64,000 nt of DNA. Origin: Pseudoalteromonas sp. MM1 (GTDB taxonomy: Bacteria > Pseudomonadota > Gammaproteobacteria > Enterobacterales > Alteromonadaceae). The notes under the pieces are model-generated. The model did not search any database and was not told the origin of the DNA. It saw only the letters and a list, made by a program, of their open reading frames with translations. This document shows positions 16,750-25,317 of this stretch, piece by piece. Within the stretch, counting starts at the first letter, position 1. Each line of letters opens with the position of its first letter. The translations under genes and the position numbers were made by a program. The stretch is from the NCBI RefSeq assembly GCF_030296835.1, contig NZ_AP027922.1, positions 62,001 through 126,000 on the forward strand. Reading direction: 5' to 3'.

Positions 16750-17451
16750 CTATTTAACCGTCACAGTTAATTTTGCAACTGGGTTTAACCATCTGTGAAC
16801 GGTGTTACTTAAATCACTGCTACCGGCGCTTAAGTCGTCATCACCTAAATTACCCGGATGAATATGTACATTCACATTGCTATCAGTACTGGTTAAACCT
16901 GCGCCGCCTGTACCTGCATCACCCCCTGGTGCTGCTGGGATCCCCGGTGTACCAGGCGCGCCTGAGCCTTCAACTACTAACTCATTGTTTTGTTCAGTAC
17001 CTGCATCGTAGGCATTTAGATATACTGTATAGGTACCTGCTTCGGTTGGGATTTTCCAGCTATCAAGCCCAACAAAGCCATCATTGGTAGGTAATAGCAT
17101 GGCAGTAAGCGAAAGGTATTCGTTAGTGTCTGCTGTCATAAGGGTGGCAGAGGCAGAGGCCGTTGGGGCAAGCAATCCTTCAGCTGGATTTGCTGCCATA
17201 TCACTACCCGCCGCACTTGCTTGAGCCATTAGCTCGGCAATATTACCGCCCTCAGCCATTGTTTGTAGCGCTGTAGAGGCTTCGGTTGCTACTTCAAACA
17301 ATTTATCTTCAGCGTCGTGCGCTGTTATTAGCACAGGGGTAAAGTGAATACCTTGGGTTAAATTAGTCAATTCTAAATCAAGCTCTGCAGCTTGTGTTGT
17401 TTGGCTTGCTACGGCTAAAAGAGTGGCAAGTGTAAGTGCTGATGTTTTCAT
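16750..17451 (-). CDS. Secreted spondin-domain protein
   Basis: A 233-residue protein with a Sec signal peptide (about 1-21, cleavage near TQA/AE) and a spondin_N-like domain: LELTNLTQGIHFTPVLITAH, MLLPTNDGFVGLDSW, YDAGTEQNNE and HIHPG followed by the closing strand NPVAKLTVTVK. A Gly/Pro/Ala-rich insert (about residues 165-187) separates two parts of the domain. Unlike its neighbour it has no lipobox, so it should be periplasmic or secreted. It is first in the spondin-regulator-kinase run, with AGGAAA as ribosome site and 11-bp-spaced repeats upstream. Confidence 0.85.
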   Translation of the reverse strand: MKTSALTLATLLAVASQTTQAAELDLELTNLTQGIHFTPVLITAHDAEDKLFEVATEASTALQTMAEGGNIAELMAQASAAGSDMAANPAEGLLAPTASASATLMTADTNEYLSLTAMLLPTNDGFVGLDSWKIPTEAGTYTVYLNAYDAGTEQNNELVVEGSGAPGTPGIPAAPGGDAGTGGAGLTSTDSNVNVHIHPGNLGDDDLSAGSSDLSNTVHRWLNPVAKLTVTVK

Positions 17452-17510
17452 TATTATTTCCTGTAAGTGATGATTCAGGTTAAGTATTGAATAACCACCT
17501 CAAGAAACTC

Positions 17511-17537
17511 TCACAAAGTTATCACTTTTTTATCACA
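17511..17537 (-). promoter_or_regulatory. Three 11-bp-spaced direct repeats, likely response-regulator site
   Basis: TCAC occurs at 17511, 17522 and 17533, exactly 11 bp apart, within the pattern (T)nTCAC; on the minus strand they read TGTGAT, AGTGAT, TGTGAG. They lie about 60-85 bp upstream of the first spondin gene. A TACTTA sequence further downstream could be a -10 box with a poor -35 next to the last repeat, as expected for an activated promoter. One helical turn per repeat is typical of OmpR-family binding sites. Confidence 0.55.
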
Positions 17538-17631
17538 GCGGGTTAGGGTGTGATATTTAACAATATAGTTATGATTTATAGACACCTGCTCAATAAAAAG
17601 GCAGTATGTAATAACTAAAAAGGAGAGCGTA

Positions 17632-17997
17632 ATGGAAGAAAATCAACAGCTTGAGCCGTTATCAAAAGACGAAAAAACATGGGCTATGCTTTGTCATTTA
17701 AGTGCAGTAGCCGGTTTTGTAATTCCGTTTGGCTCTATACTTGGGCCGTTAGTGGTATGGCTTATAAAAAAAGATGAAATGCCAATTGTCGATTTACACG
17801 GTAAAAAATCGCTTAATTTTCAAATTACTATGGCTATAGCTTACTTTGTATGTTTTTTACTTGTGTTTGCTGTAATAGGCTTGGTTTTGCTGCCCCTTGT
17901 GGCTATTTTTTCGTTTATTATGGTGGTTCTAGCCAGTATTAAAGCCAACGAAGGCAAAGAGTTTAATTACCCGCTGAGTTTAAATTTGATAAAATAA
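17632..17997 (+). CDS. DUF4870 membrane protein
   Basis: A 121-residue protein with the DUF4870 pattern: KTWAMLCHLSAVAGFVIPFGSILGPLVVWLIKKDE, then VDLHGKKSLNFQIT and two hydrophobic helices in the C-terminal half. Predicted inner-membrane protein with about three helices and unknown function. AAGGAGAG lies seven bases before the ATG. It is divergent from the spondin gene and followed by its own terminator at 18018-18042. Confidence 0.9.
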   Translation: MEENQQLEPLSKDEKTWAMLCHLSAVAGFVIPFGSILGPLVVWLIKKDEMPIVDLHGKKSLNFQITMAIAYFVCFLLVFAVIGLVLLPLVAIFSFIMVVLASIKANEGKEFNYPLSLNLIK

Positions 17998-18017
17998 AGC
18001 GTTAGCTATTATTCTGC

Positions 18018-18042
18018 AAACCCAGCTATAAGCTGGGTTTTT
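18018..18042 (+). terminator. Intrinsic terminator after DUF4870 gene
   Basis: AAACCCAGCT (18018-18027), loop ATA, AGCTGGGTTT (18031-18040) followed by TT. Confidence 0.85.
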
Positions 18043-18062
18043 ACGTTTAGCCTAAGGGCATT

Positions 18063-18497
18063 ATGCTTTATATCACCTTATTTTTTAGTGCGTTTGTGTC
18101 CGCGACTTTATTACCAAGCTCTTCAGAGGTGGTACTTGTTACTATGATCAGCCAAGCAAAAGCTAATGTATGGCTGCTGTGGTTAGCCGCTACGTTAGGT
18201 AATGTACTGGGAAGTTGTGCTAATTATTGGTTGGGGACTCATGTGCTGCGTTTTAAGCACAAAAAGTGGTTTCCGGTCTCTGAGCAGGGGATAGTTAAAG
18301 CACAATCTCAGTTTAAAAAATATGGCGTATATAGCTTATTGTTTGCTTGGCTGCCGGTTGTTGGCGACCCACTAACGGTAATTGGCGGCATATTTAAAGT
18401 GCGCTTTAGTCTGTTTTTATTATTAGTGAGTATTGGCAAAGGCGTGCGGTATTTAGCCGTTATCGCCCTTGCCAGTGGTGCACAAGCTGTTATGTAA
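18063..18497 (+). CDS. YqaA-type small VTT/DedA-family membrane protein
   Basis: A 144-residue membrane protein of the short VTT (SNARE-associated, DedA-like) class: FFSAFVSATLLPSSSEVVL, LWLAATLGNVLGSCANYWLG, and FAWLPVVGDPLTVIGGIFKV. These are the two re-entrant half-domains and the G-D-P-L-T motif of the YqaA group. DedA relatives help lipid carrier recycling and membrane homeostasis, but the YqaA subgroup has no proven role. AAGGG precedes the ATG. Convergent with folX, only two bases apart. Confidence 0.88.
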   Translation: MLYITLFFSAFVSATLLPSSSEVVLVTMISQAKANVWLLWLAATLGNVLGSCANYWLGTHVLRFKHKKWFPVSEQGIVKAQSQFKKYGVYSLLFAWLPVVGDPLTVIGGIFKVRFSLFLLLVSIGKGVRYLAVIALASGAQAVM

Positions 18498-18499
18498 AG

Positions 18500-18856
18500 T
18501 TACTTTGACCAATCAAGCGTGAGCGAAACTGAGTCAGCAAAACGCAGTGCATGTGGTTTATCTACTCTGGCTTTGGCGTAATGCACGCTTGGGTGTGTAT
18601 GGCATACTGCAAGTATTTCGGCAACCAGCTTTTCAAGCAACAAAAAGTGTCCTTGCTCTACTAGGCTTATCACTTCTTTGGTGATCACTTTATAGTTAAG
18701 CGCTTGATCTACTTCGTCTGTTTTACAGGCTTCATCTGCAGGGTAGTGAATTTCTAAATTAATCACTACATCTTGCTTTTTTTCCCGCTCTTCAGGGTTA
18801 AAGCCAATAAATGTACGTAAGCGTAAGTTGGTTACGTTAATAATTGCGTTGGCCAT
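18500..18856 (-). CDS. folX: Dihydroneopterin triphosphate 2'-epimerase
   Basis: A 118-residue enzyme of the FolB/FolX fold. It epimerises 7,8-dihydroneopterin triphosphate to dihydromonapterin triphosphate, the second step to tetrahydromonapterin. FolX-like traits are NVTNLRLRTFIGFNPEEREKKQDV, LNYKVITKEVISLVEQ, LLEKLVAEIL and VDKPHALRFADSVSLTL, which match FolX better than aldolase FolB. It is the last gene of folM-folE-folX, four bases after folE, and this context confirms the assignment. Confidence 0.93.
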   Translation of the reverse strand: MANAIINVTNLRLRTFIGFNPEEREKKQDVVINLEIHYPADEACKTDEVDQALNYKVITKEVISLVEQGHFLLLEKLVAEILAVCHTHPSVHYAKARVDKPHALRFADSVSLTLDWSK

Positions 18857-18859
18857 AAT

Positions 18860-19414
18860 TTAACCCTTAATAAGCTGTAAAAACTCGTTACGCGTTTTAG
18901 AGTCACTTCTAAAGTTACCCAGCATTACAGAAGTACGCATGCTTGAGTTTTGCTTTTCGACACCGCGCATCATCATACACATATGTTTAGCTTCAACAAT
19001 AACACCCACGCCTTTAGCGCCGGTTACTTCCTCAACGGCTTTAGCAATTTGATGAGTAAGCTGCTCTTGTATCTGAAAGCGTCGTGCAAACATATCAACA
19101 ATGCGCGCAAACTTAGATAAACCTAGTACTTTACCATCGGGAATATACGCAATATGACAGCGTCCAATAAAAGGTAATAGGTGGTGTTCACACATAGAGT
19201 AAAGCTCTATATCTTGTACCAGTACCATATCGTCTGCGTCTGAGCTAAATACCGCATTATTGGTAATTTCATCAAGCGTTTGACGATACCCTTTTGTTAA
19301 ATACTCCATGGCTTTTGCTGCACGTTTTGGTGTATCGAGAAGGCCTTCTCGGCCTGCATCTTCACCCACAGCGGTAATAATGTTTTGGTAGCTTTGCTTT
19401 AATTCGTCATGCAT
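18860..19414 (-). CDS. folE: GTP cyclohydrolase I
   Basis: A 184-residue enzyme that converts GTP to 7,8-dihydroneopterin triphosphate, the first step of pterin synthesis. Signature elements: the zinc ligands in [21 protein letters not shown] and the later cysteine in MCMMMRGV, plus [15 protein letters not shown] and [10 protein letters not shown]. Normal length. It sits between folM and folX, so here it feeds tetrahydromonapterin, the cofactor of phenylalanine hydroxylase in some gammaproteobacteria, as well as or instead of folate. Confidence 0.97.
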   Translation of the reverse strand: MHDELKQSYQNIITAVGEDAGREGLLDTPKRAAKAMEYLTKGYRQTLDEITNNAVFSSDADDMVLVQDIELYSMCEHHLLPFIGRCHIAYIPDGKVLGLSKFARIVDMFARRFQIQEQLTHQIAKAVEEVTGAKGVGVIVEAKHMCMMMRGVEKQNSSMRTSVMLGNFRSDSKTRNEFLQLIKG

Positions 19415-19439
19415 AAATTTCTCAGTTTTAATGTGTGTT

Positions 19440-20159
19440 TTACTTTAAATGGCGGCCGCCATCTACAGGTAAAGCGCGGCCTGTGATGTAGTGGCTGCGC
19501 AGTAATAAATCAATACTATTTATTATTTCTTGGCAACCAGGCTCTATTCCCATTAATGATTTTTTAAGGGTTTTAGCACGATAAGCTTCATCGTCATGTT
19601 CATTAAAAATAATCAACGATGGCGCAACCGAATTTACCTTTATGTTTGGTGCGTACTTAGCGCTAAACGACTTGGTTAAGTTATCAAGTGCAGCCTTACT
19701 TGCAGCATAGGCAATGTGTTTTGGGCTACCTGTTTCAACAACGTAATCGGTAAGATGAATAATGTCAGCCGGTGTGCAAGTATCAGCTTGGTATGCCATT
19801 AATAGCTGTGCACAGGCATTATTAATTAAATACGGTGTTTTGGCATGAATGCGCATCATGTTATCAAACAGACTAGAAAAATCGGGATTGTTGGCTTCGC
19901 AGTCCCAGCTTGAGGCATTATGCACAATGGCACGTAAAGAATGCGTATGCTGTTTAAGGGTTTCAATGAAGCTAGTTATACCGGCGTCGCTGCTAAAGTC
20001 GGCGTGTATGCATACGGCGCCATGCTGTGCTAGGTAGTCGACTGCATCGTGGCGCGTACGATAGGTAATAATAATAGCTTGGCCTTGCGATAAAAAGTGC
20101 TTAGCAAGCGCAAGGCCAATACGTTGACCAGCGCCTGTTATTAAAATAGGAGATGTCAT
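19440..20159 (-). CDS. folM: Dihydromonapterin reductase
   Basis: A 239-residue short-chain dehydrogenase that reduces dihydromonapterin (and dihydrofolate) with NADPH. Visible: the Rossmann motif [18 protein letters not shown] in IVHNASSW, the catalytic Tyr/Lys in [11 protein letters not shown], and the C-terminal [14 protein letters not shown]. The TGAGQRIG form and the position upstream of folE-folX point to FolM rather than a general SDR. First gene of the three-gene unit. Confidence 0.92.
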   Translation of the reverse strand: MTSPILITGAGQRIGLALAKHFLSQGQAIIITYRTRHDAVDYLAQHGAVCIHADFSSDAGITSFIETLKQHTHSLRAIVHNASSWDCEANNPDFSSLFDNMMRIHAKTPYLINNACAQLLMAYQADTCTPADIIHLTDYVVETGSPKHIAYAASKAALDNLTKSFSAKYAPNIKVNSVAPSLIIFNEHDDEAYRAKTLKKSLMGIEPGCQEIINSIDLLLRSHYITGRALPVDGGRHLK

Positions 20160-20231
20160 GTAATGCAGTTTTCTCTTTGGCAGGCGTTAATATTAACTAT
20201 AAATCTTTACGTAACATTACGGCAAATAGAT

Positions 20232-20258
20232 CAGCTAGTGCATATGCAGCACTAGCTG
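20232..20258. terminator. Hairpin between nadE and folM
   Basis: CAGCTAGTGC (20232-20241) and GCACTAGCTG (20249-20258) pair perfectly over 10 bp. There is no clear T run on the minus strand, so it may be a weak terminator or an RNA-stability hairpin at the end of nadE. Confidence 0.4.
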
Positions 20259-20266
20259 TTGAGCCA

Positions 20267-21103
20267 TTATAAATCATCGTAAATAGTCGGAATGGGTTGG
20301 CGCTTATGCTGAGTGCGAACATAAATGTCAGTTAGCTTTTGCTCAACCTCTGCAGCGACCGGCTTACCTTCTAAAAAGTCGTCAATTTGCTCATAGCTCA
20401 GTCCTAACGCTTCTTCATCAGTGAGGCCTGGGCGGTCACTTTCTAAATCAGCTGTAGGGGCTTTTGTTACTAGTAGCTCTGGCGCACCTAAGGCTGTTGC
20501 AAGTGCACGAACTTGACGTTTTGATAAGCCAAATAATGGGGCTAAATCGCATGCGCCATCACCAAATTTGGTGTAAAAACCGGTTATGTTTTCAGCGCTG
20601 TGATCGGTGCCCACTACTAGGCCTTGGCAAAAGCCCGCTATTTCGTATTGCGCTACCATGCGTTGGCGCGCCTTTACGTTACCTTTTACAAAGTCAATTT
20701 TAGCTTGCTCTGGTAGCTTTTCACCACTGCCTACTACAGCTGCCATAGCTTGCTCGTGTAATGCATCTGCAGCAGGTTTTACGTTTACGGTCATGCGCTT
20801 GCTTGGCTTGATAAAATCAACGGCCATTTGCGCTTCGTCTTCATCTGCTTGTACACCGTATGGCAAACGAACTGCAATAAATTGATACTTATTCGTGTTT
20901 TGCTCTGCGTTTAGTTCATCTACTGCTAATTGACACAAGCGCCCGCAGGTCGATGAGTCAACACCGCCGCTAATGCCAAGTACAAGCGATACACTATGGG
21001 CTGCCACTAAGCGTGCTTTTATAAAGTTAACTCGACGGGTAATTTCGGCGTTTACATCAATAGTTGGCTGAACTTTCATTTCAGCCATAATTTCGGCGCG
21101 CAT
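20267..21103 (-). CDS. nadE: NH3-dependent NAD+ synthetase
   Basis: A 278-residue enzyme that amidates nicotinic acid adenine dinucleotide to NAD+ with ammonia and ATP. The P-loop [15 protein letters not shown] is present, along with [34 protein letters not shown] and the C-terminal [11 protein letters not shown]. There is no N-terminal glutaminase domain, so it needs free ammonia. AAGGAG lies seven bases before the ATG. Single gene. Confidence 0.97.
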   Translation of the reverse strand: MRAEIMAEMKVQPTIDVNAEITRRVNFIKARLVAAHSVSLVLGISGGVDSSTCGRLCQLAVDELNAEQNTNKYQFIAVRLPYGVQADEDEAQMAVDFIKPSKRMTVNVKPAADALHEQAMAAVVGSGEKLPEQAKIDFVKGNVKARQRMVAQYEIAGFCQGLVVGTDHSAENITGFYTKFGDGACDLAPLFGLSKRQVRALATALGAPELLVTKAPTADLESDRPGLTDEEALGLSYEQIDDFLEGKPVAAEVEQKLTDIYVRTQHKRQPIPTIYDDL

Positions 21104-21172
21104 GGCCAGCTCCTTGTTATTTAATAAGTAGTTTTTAAATAGGCTTACATTATCTGGTTTAGTGGTTATTAA

Positions 21173-21799
21173 TTAAAGTCCTAAATGTGCTTTTATACGG
21201 CTAAGCTCGGCTTTTAGTTCCTCAATTTCTGCAAGTAACTCGTTAATTTCATCGTTTTTAACTTCTGTGACTTGCGGAGCCGAGTCTGGGCTTGGCGCTA
21301 TTGCTGGGTCAGCAAAAAGGTGCATGTAGCGACTTTCTCGTTTGCCGGGCTCACGCTCAAGCTTTGTGACATAGTCATCTTTTGCTAGAGCGTTCAGGGC
21401 TGTTTCTACTTCGCTTACGTTTGTAAATTCAGCTAGGCGAGCGCTGCGCGTTCTTAGCTCACCGGGTGTTTGAGCACCGCGCAGTAGCAGTAAACATAGT
21501 ATTGCTCGCTGTTGCGTACTCAACTGTAAACTACTAAATTCTGTATTACAAAAACGGTGGTCGTATTTATTAACTCTCCCCGATAGCCCTTCGTCTAGCG
21601 TTACAAGGCGCTGACTTATAAGCTCATCAAGTGTTTGTTGCACCTCACTTTCGCTCAAGTTTACAACCGGATCTCGATTTGATTTTTGGTTACACGCATT
21701 CGTCAGTGCGTTCAACGATAGTGGATAATGCTCAGGTGTAGTGCTTTGCTTTTCTAAAAGGCAGCCAATAACGCGCTGCTGATTTGCTGATAAATGCAT
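21173..21799 (-). CDS. YceH-family (DUF480) protein
   Basis: A 208-residue protein made of two winged-helix-like units (about 1-90 and 95-165) and a C-terminal coiled coil (NELLAEIEELKAELSRIKAHLGL). The family signature is visible: QQRVIGCLLEKQSTTPEHYPLSLNALTNACNQKSNRDPVV and LRGAQTPGELRTRSARLAEF. YceH is conserved in proteobacteria; no function is firmly known. Single gene between the hybrid kinase and nadE on the same strand. Confidence 0.9.
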   Translation of the reverse strand: MHLSANQQRVIGCLLEKQSTTPEHYPLSLNALTNACNQKSNRDPVVNLSESEVQQTLDELISQRLVTLDEGLSGRVNKYDHRFCNTEFSSLQLSTQQRAILCLLLLRGAQTPGELRTRSARLAEFTNVSEVETALNALAKDDYVTKLEREPGKRESRYMHLFADPAIAPSPDSAPQVTEVKNDEINELLAEIEELKAELSRIKAHLGL

Positions 21800-21840
21800 G
21801 GCTTTTCTTTATTAATAAACAGTATTTTTAGCTTACACCT

Positions 21841-24800
21841 TTATTGTGTACCAAGCCATTGTTGTAATTTAGGCTCTAGTGCTGCGGAATCTAAAGGTTT
21901 GGTTAAATAATCGTTCATACCTGCATCTAGGCACTTCTCTTTATCACCTTGCATTGCGTTTGCTGTTAACGCAATGATTGTAATATGTTTATTATGTTTG
22001 CCCGCTTTGCCTTCGCGTATAGCTTGCGTAGCTTGATAACCATCCATCACGGGCATTTGGCAGTCCATTAAAACTAACTGGTATTTTTTGTCTGGGCTGC
22101 TGTTGAGCTTATCTAGTGCATCTTGGCCGTTTTGTGCAATATCAAAGGTAAGCCCAACTTGTTTTAACAACGCTGAGGCCACTACCTGATTTACTTTGTT
22201 ATCTTCTACTAAAAGCACTTGCGCGTGCGCTGATATTTCTTTGGGCTTTTCGGTTAACTCATTTTGCAGTTGTGCTTGGCGCTGTTGTTGCTCAATGAAT
22301 TTATCGTTAGTGAGTGAATCAAATAAATCTGACGGGGTGAGCGGTTTAAATATCAGGCAGTCTATATTTATGCCAATGTTGTTATGCTCTTGCGAATAAC
22401 TCATCGGTGCCATAACAACCAGTTTGCTTTGCTTGGTGGTTACTCGGTTTTTTAATGTATTTATTTGTGGGTGCGCAGCTTGCTCAAAAAAATGATAATC
22501 GACCAGTAATGCATCTGGCTGGGTATCGCAGTTATCAAAATAATTAATGATGCCGCTATAGTCATTTAAAATATTAACGTGTGCGCCCCAAACGCGTAAT
22601 TGTTTGGCGGCAATATTGGCGTTAAGAGTACAGGTATCAATAATTAAAATATGTTTGTTATTAATTAAGTGGCTGGGTAAATCTTGCGCTTTAGTTAGAC
22701 GTGGCTGTATTTTTATAGAAAACGAAAAAGTACTGCCCTCATTTAGCATACTGGTTACGCTTACCTCGCCTTCCATTAGTTCACAAAGCTGCTTAACAAT
22801 AGCAAGGCCTAGGCCCGTGCCGCCAAATTGGCGGGTGGTTGAGGCATCGGCCTGAGTGAATGAGTCGAATAAGGTTTTTTGTTTTTCTGCGTCTATTCCT
22901 ATGCCGGTATCAATAATAGAGCAATGTAAAAAACTGCCATCGGTAGTTTCATCAATTTGCGCAGTCACCAAAATTTGCCCATCAATAGTAAACTTAACGG
23001 CATTGCCAATCAGGTTATTTAAAATTTGACGTAGCCTATTCGGATCGCTAATTATTTCGCTGATAGTAATTTGGGTGGCATCTAAAATGAGGTTGGTATT
23101 ATTTTGCTCCACTTTAAGCGCAAACGACTCAACCACTTCACCAAGTAATTTAGGTAAGTTAAATTGCACATTTTCTATATCGAGCTTACCAGCTTCAATT
23201 TTAGAAAAATCTAAAATGTCGTTAATTATATTTAACAGCGATTGAGCAGACGATTGTGCAAGTTCAATGTGGTGCTCTTGCTGCTGGTTAAGTTGGGTCC
23301 GTTTGATAATATTTAGCATGCCCAGTACGCCGTTCATAGGGGTTCTTATTTCGTGGCTCATACTGGCTAAAAATTCGCTTTTAGCCATTACTGCTTGCTC
23401 TGCAGCTTCTTTGGCGGTAACTAACTCTTGCTCGGTTTCAATACGTTGCTGGCTTGAATGCAGACTGCCCACCAAAGCAGCAATGGCAATTAAAAAGCTT
23501 TCTTCATTGCGTGACCACGGACGCATAGATACGCATTGTTCTGCGCAAACAATCCCAATGGTACCATTGCCTGCAGGTATGATAACGCACAGCATGGCGT
23601 TAATTTGTAGTGGTTGTAAGTAATGCTTATTCAGTGGAGATAGCAAAGGGTTATGTTGTGCATTGATTGCGCTAAATACCGCTTGTTTTTCCAATGTCTC
23701 AAAAAAGTCGGGGGCACTAGCGCGAGACCATGATGAATTAGTGTTGCCAACTTTATTCTCAACATTAAATGAGGCTATCGGGCTTAGTTGAGACTTGTCA
23801 TCGTTAAAAAACCAAATACTGGCTTGCTCTATATTTAAGGCTTGGCATATAGATTGGGTAATAACATCTTTAGATTGACTAAGTTGCCCACTTAATATCA
23901 ATTCATTAGCAGTGAGAGATGCCAAAATTTCGTTATGAAGGGCAATCTTTCCGTTTTCTAGTTCGGTGCGTTTACGTATATCAATATTTTGTATAGAGCC
24001 AAATATTCTGATGCAACGGCCATTTTTGTATTCAGCTTCACCGTGAACAAGTACCCAAATCTCTTGGTCTTTTGCATCAATTATTTCTAGCTCAGTTTCA
24101 TAGCTTTTTCCTTCCTTAATTGCTTGCTCTATTAGTTCAGCAATAAGTAGGCGGCTTTCACCCGCTTTAAAATAATGTAAATCTTCTGGCCAAGGCGGTT
24201 GTTTATTTAGAGGATATTTAAATATTTTTTTGGTTACTTCTGACCAATAAACTTGTTTGGTTTCTAGGTTAAACGACCATGCCCCAATTTGTGCAAGGTC
24301 ACTCATTGCCTCCAGCATTTTTTCGTTTTGCTGTTGGCGGTTTAGCATTTTTAAAAAGAATAAGAACGCCCATATTAGTAATCCGCAAATAATTATAATG
24401 GCGATTCTAAGCGGCCATATAGTTGAAAGCGCTGGGCTCCAGCCTTTTTTAGGTGCTACGTATAATTGCCAGCTGCCACCTTGAAAATTAAGCGTAAAGT
24501 CAAGCGGCTCTTGTGTAGTTATATTACTATTGCCATAAAAAAACTCGCCTTTTTTACCTAAACCATGACGCCCTTGAATAGCAATGTTGTAGTTTTTTTC
24601 AAGCTCTTTTATGCCTGAATTTTTATAGACTTTTTCAATATCGAGTACCACCGATAATAGCCCCCAAAAGCGGTTATCAGGTGGGATATAAACAGGCACT
24701 CTGGCAATAAGGGCAATGTCGCCTTGTACGAGCTTAAGTGGCCCTGCCATAACAATGGTATTTGTATCACGGGCTCTAATGGCGTCTAGGCGCTGGTTTT

Positions 24801-25203
24801 TGTTTTCTAAAAAGTTTAAACCAATGGCTTTTTCGTTACCTTTGAGTGGGTAAGACATACGAACAATCATGTCGGGTGCACCGCCAATATGGCGCAATTC
24901 ACTGGAGGTTTTAAACAAAGGCGCAGCAATTTGTTCAAACCGTGCTTGCTGTAACTCGGGTTCAGCTGATATAGCAACTGCTAATCCACGAACTAGCTGA
25001 ATGTTTGATACCAAGGTGGCTTCGAGTTGTGCACGATACGTACTTACCTGAGATAAAATTTGTAGGCGGTGGGCGTCTTTTGCGCGATTGTAGTTAATTC
25101 TATCAAGTACAATGCTTACTAATATTATTAGCGTAAGCGATAACCAAAAGGTCAGCTTATAGTTGCTGGTAGTGTTTTTTTTATTGTTATTTTTTGGCGG
25201 CAT
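21841..25203 (-). CDS. CHASE-PAS-GAF hybrid sensor kinase with two receivers
   Basis: An 1120-residue membrane hybrid kinase. Order: N-terminal helix (about 18-37), periplasmic CHASE domain (about 70-250), second helix (about 265-285), PAS/PAC (about 300-410), GAF (about 420-570), HisKA with His617 in [11 protein letters not shown], HATPase ([18 protein letters not shown]), a first receiver that looks degenerate in its acidic pair (ILIIDTCT, though LLVDYHF and FKP remain), and a full second receiver with Asp1047 in [11 protein letters not shown]. No output domain, so a separate HPt protein or regulator must take the phosphate. Single gene; ligand unknown. Confidence 0.93.
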   Translation of the reverse strand: MPPKNNNKKNTTSNYKLTFWLSLTLIILVSIVLDRINYNRAKDAHRLQILSQVSTYRAQLEATLVSNIQLVRGLAVAISAEPELQQARFEQIAAPLFKTSSELRHIGGAPDMIVRMSYPLKGNEKAIGLNFLENKNQRLDAIRARDTNTIVMAGPLKLVQGDIALIARVPVYIPPDNRFWGLLSVVLDIEKVYKNSGIKELEKNYNIAIQGRHGLGKKGEFFYGNSNITTQEPLDFTLNFQGGSWQLYVAPKKGWSPALSTIWPLRIAIIIICGLLIWAFLFFLKMLNRQQQNEKMLEAMSDLAQIGAWSFNLETKQVYWSEVTKKIFKYPLNKQPPWPEDLHYFKAGESRLLIAELIEQAIKEGKSYETELEIIDAKDQEIWVLVHGEAEYKNGRCIRIFGSIQNIDIRKRTELENGKIALHNEILASLTANELILSGQLSQSKDVITQSICQALNIEQASIWFFNDDKSQLSPIASFNVENKVGNTNSSWSRASAPDFFETLEKQAVFSAINAQHNPLLSPLNKHYLQPLQINAMLCVIIPAGNGTIGIVCAEQCVSMRPWSRNEESFLIAIAALVGSLHSSQQRIETEQELVTAKEAAEQAVMAKSEFLASMSHEIRTPMNGVLGMLNIIKRTQLNQQQEHHIELAQSSAQSLLNIINDILDFSKIEAGKLDIENVQFNLPKLLGEVVESFALKVEQNNTNLILDATQITISEIISDPNRLRQILNNLIGNAVKFTIDGQILVTAQIDETTDGSFLHCSIIDTGIGIDAEKQKTLFDSFTQADASTTRQFGGTGLGLAIVKQLCELMEGEVSVTSMLNEGSTFSFSIKIQPRLTKAQDLPSHLINNKHILIIDTCTLNANIAAKQLRVWGAHVNILNDYSGIINYFDNCDTQPDALLVDYHFFEQAAHPQINTLKNRVTTKQSKLVVMAPMSYSQEHNNIGINIDCLIFKPLTPSDLFDSLTNDKFIEQQQRQAQLQNELTEKPKEISAHAQVLLVEDNKVNQVVASALLKQVGLTFDIAQNGQDALDKLNSSPDKKYQLVLMDCQMPVMDGYQATQAIREGKAGKHNKHITIIALTANAMQGDKEKCLDAGMNDYLTKPLDSAALEPKLQQWLGTQ

Positions 25204-25262
25204 TGGCTAAGTCATGCTGTTATTTTAGGCAATTTAACTATAGCTAATTTATTGCATAAATA

Positions 25263-25292
25263 AAAACGGCGCTGATAAATTAGCGCCGTTTT
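25263..25292. terminator. Intrinsic terminator after ycaO
   Basis: AAAACGGCGCT (25263-25273) and AGCGCCGTTTT (25282-25292) form an 11-bp stem flanked by A and T runs. It separates ycaO from the hybrid kinase gene; its stem core matches the one at 6348-6372. Confidence 0.85.
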
Positions 25293-25317
25293 ATTTTTAT
25301 AATTAGTAGTTTAAGCA

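Noticed and set aside
23267..23623. 118-codon plus-strand frame inside the CHASE hybrid kinase
   Set aside because: Lies opposite conserved HisKA and GAF coding sequence, so the kinase frame is real.
6348..25292. Shared stem core AAAACGGCGC at 6348 and 25263 as a dispersed repeat
   Set aside because: The match is limited to the stem of two ordinary terminators; flanks and loops differ, so coincidence of terminator composition is enough.
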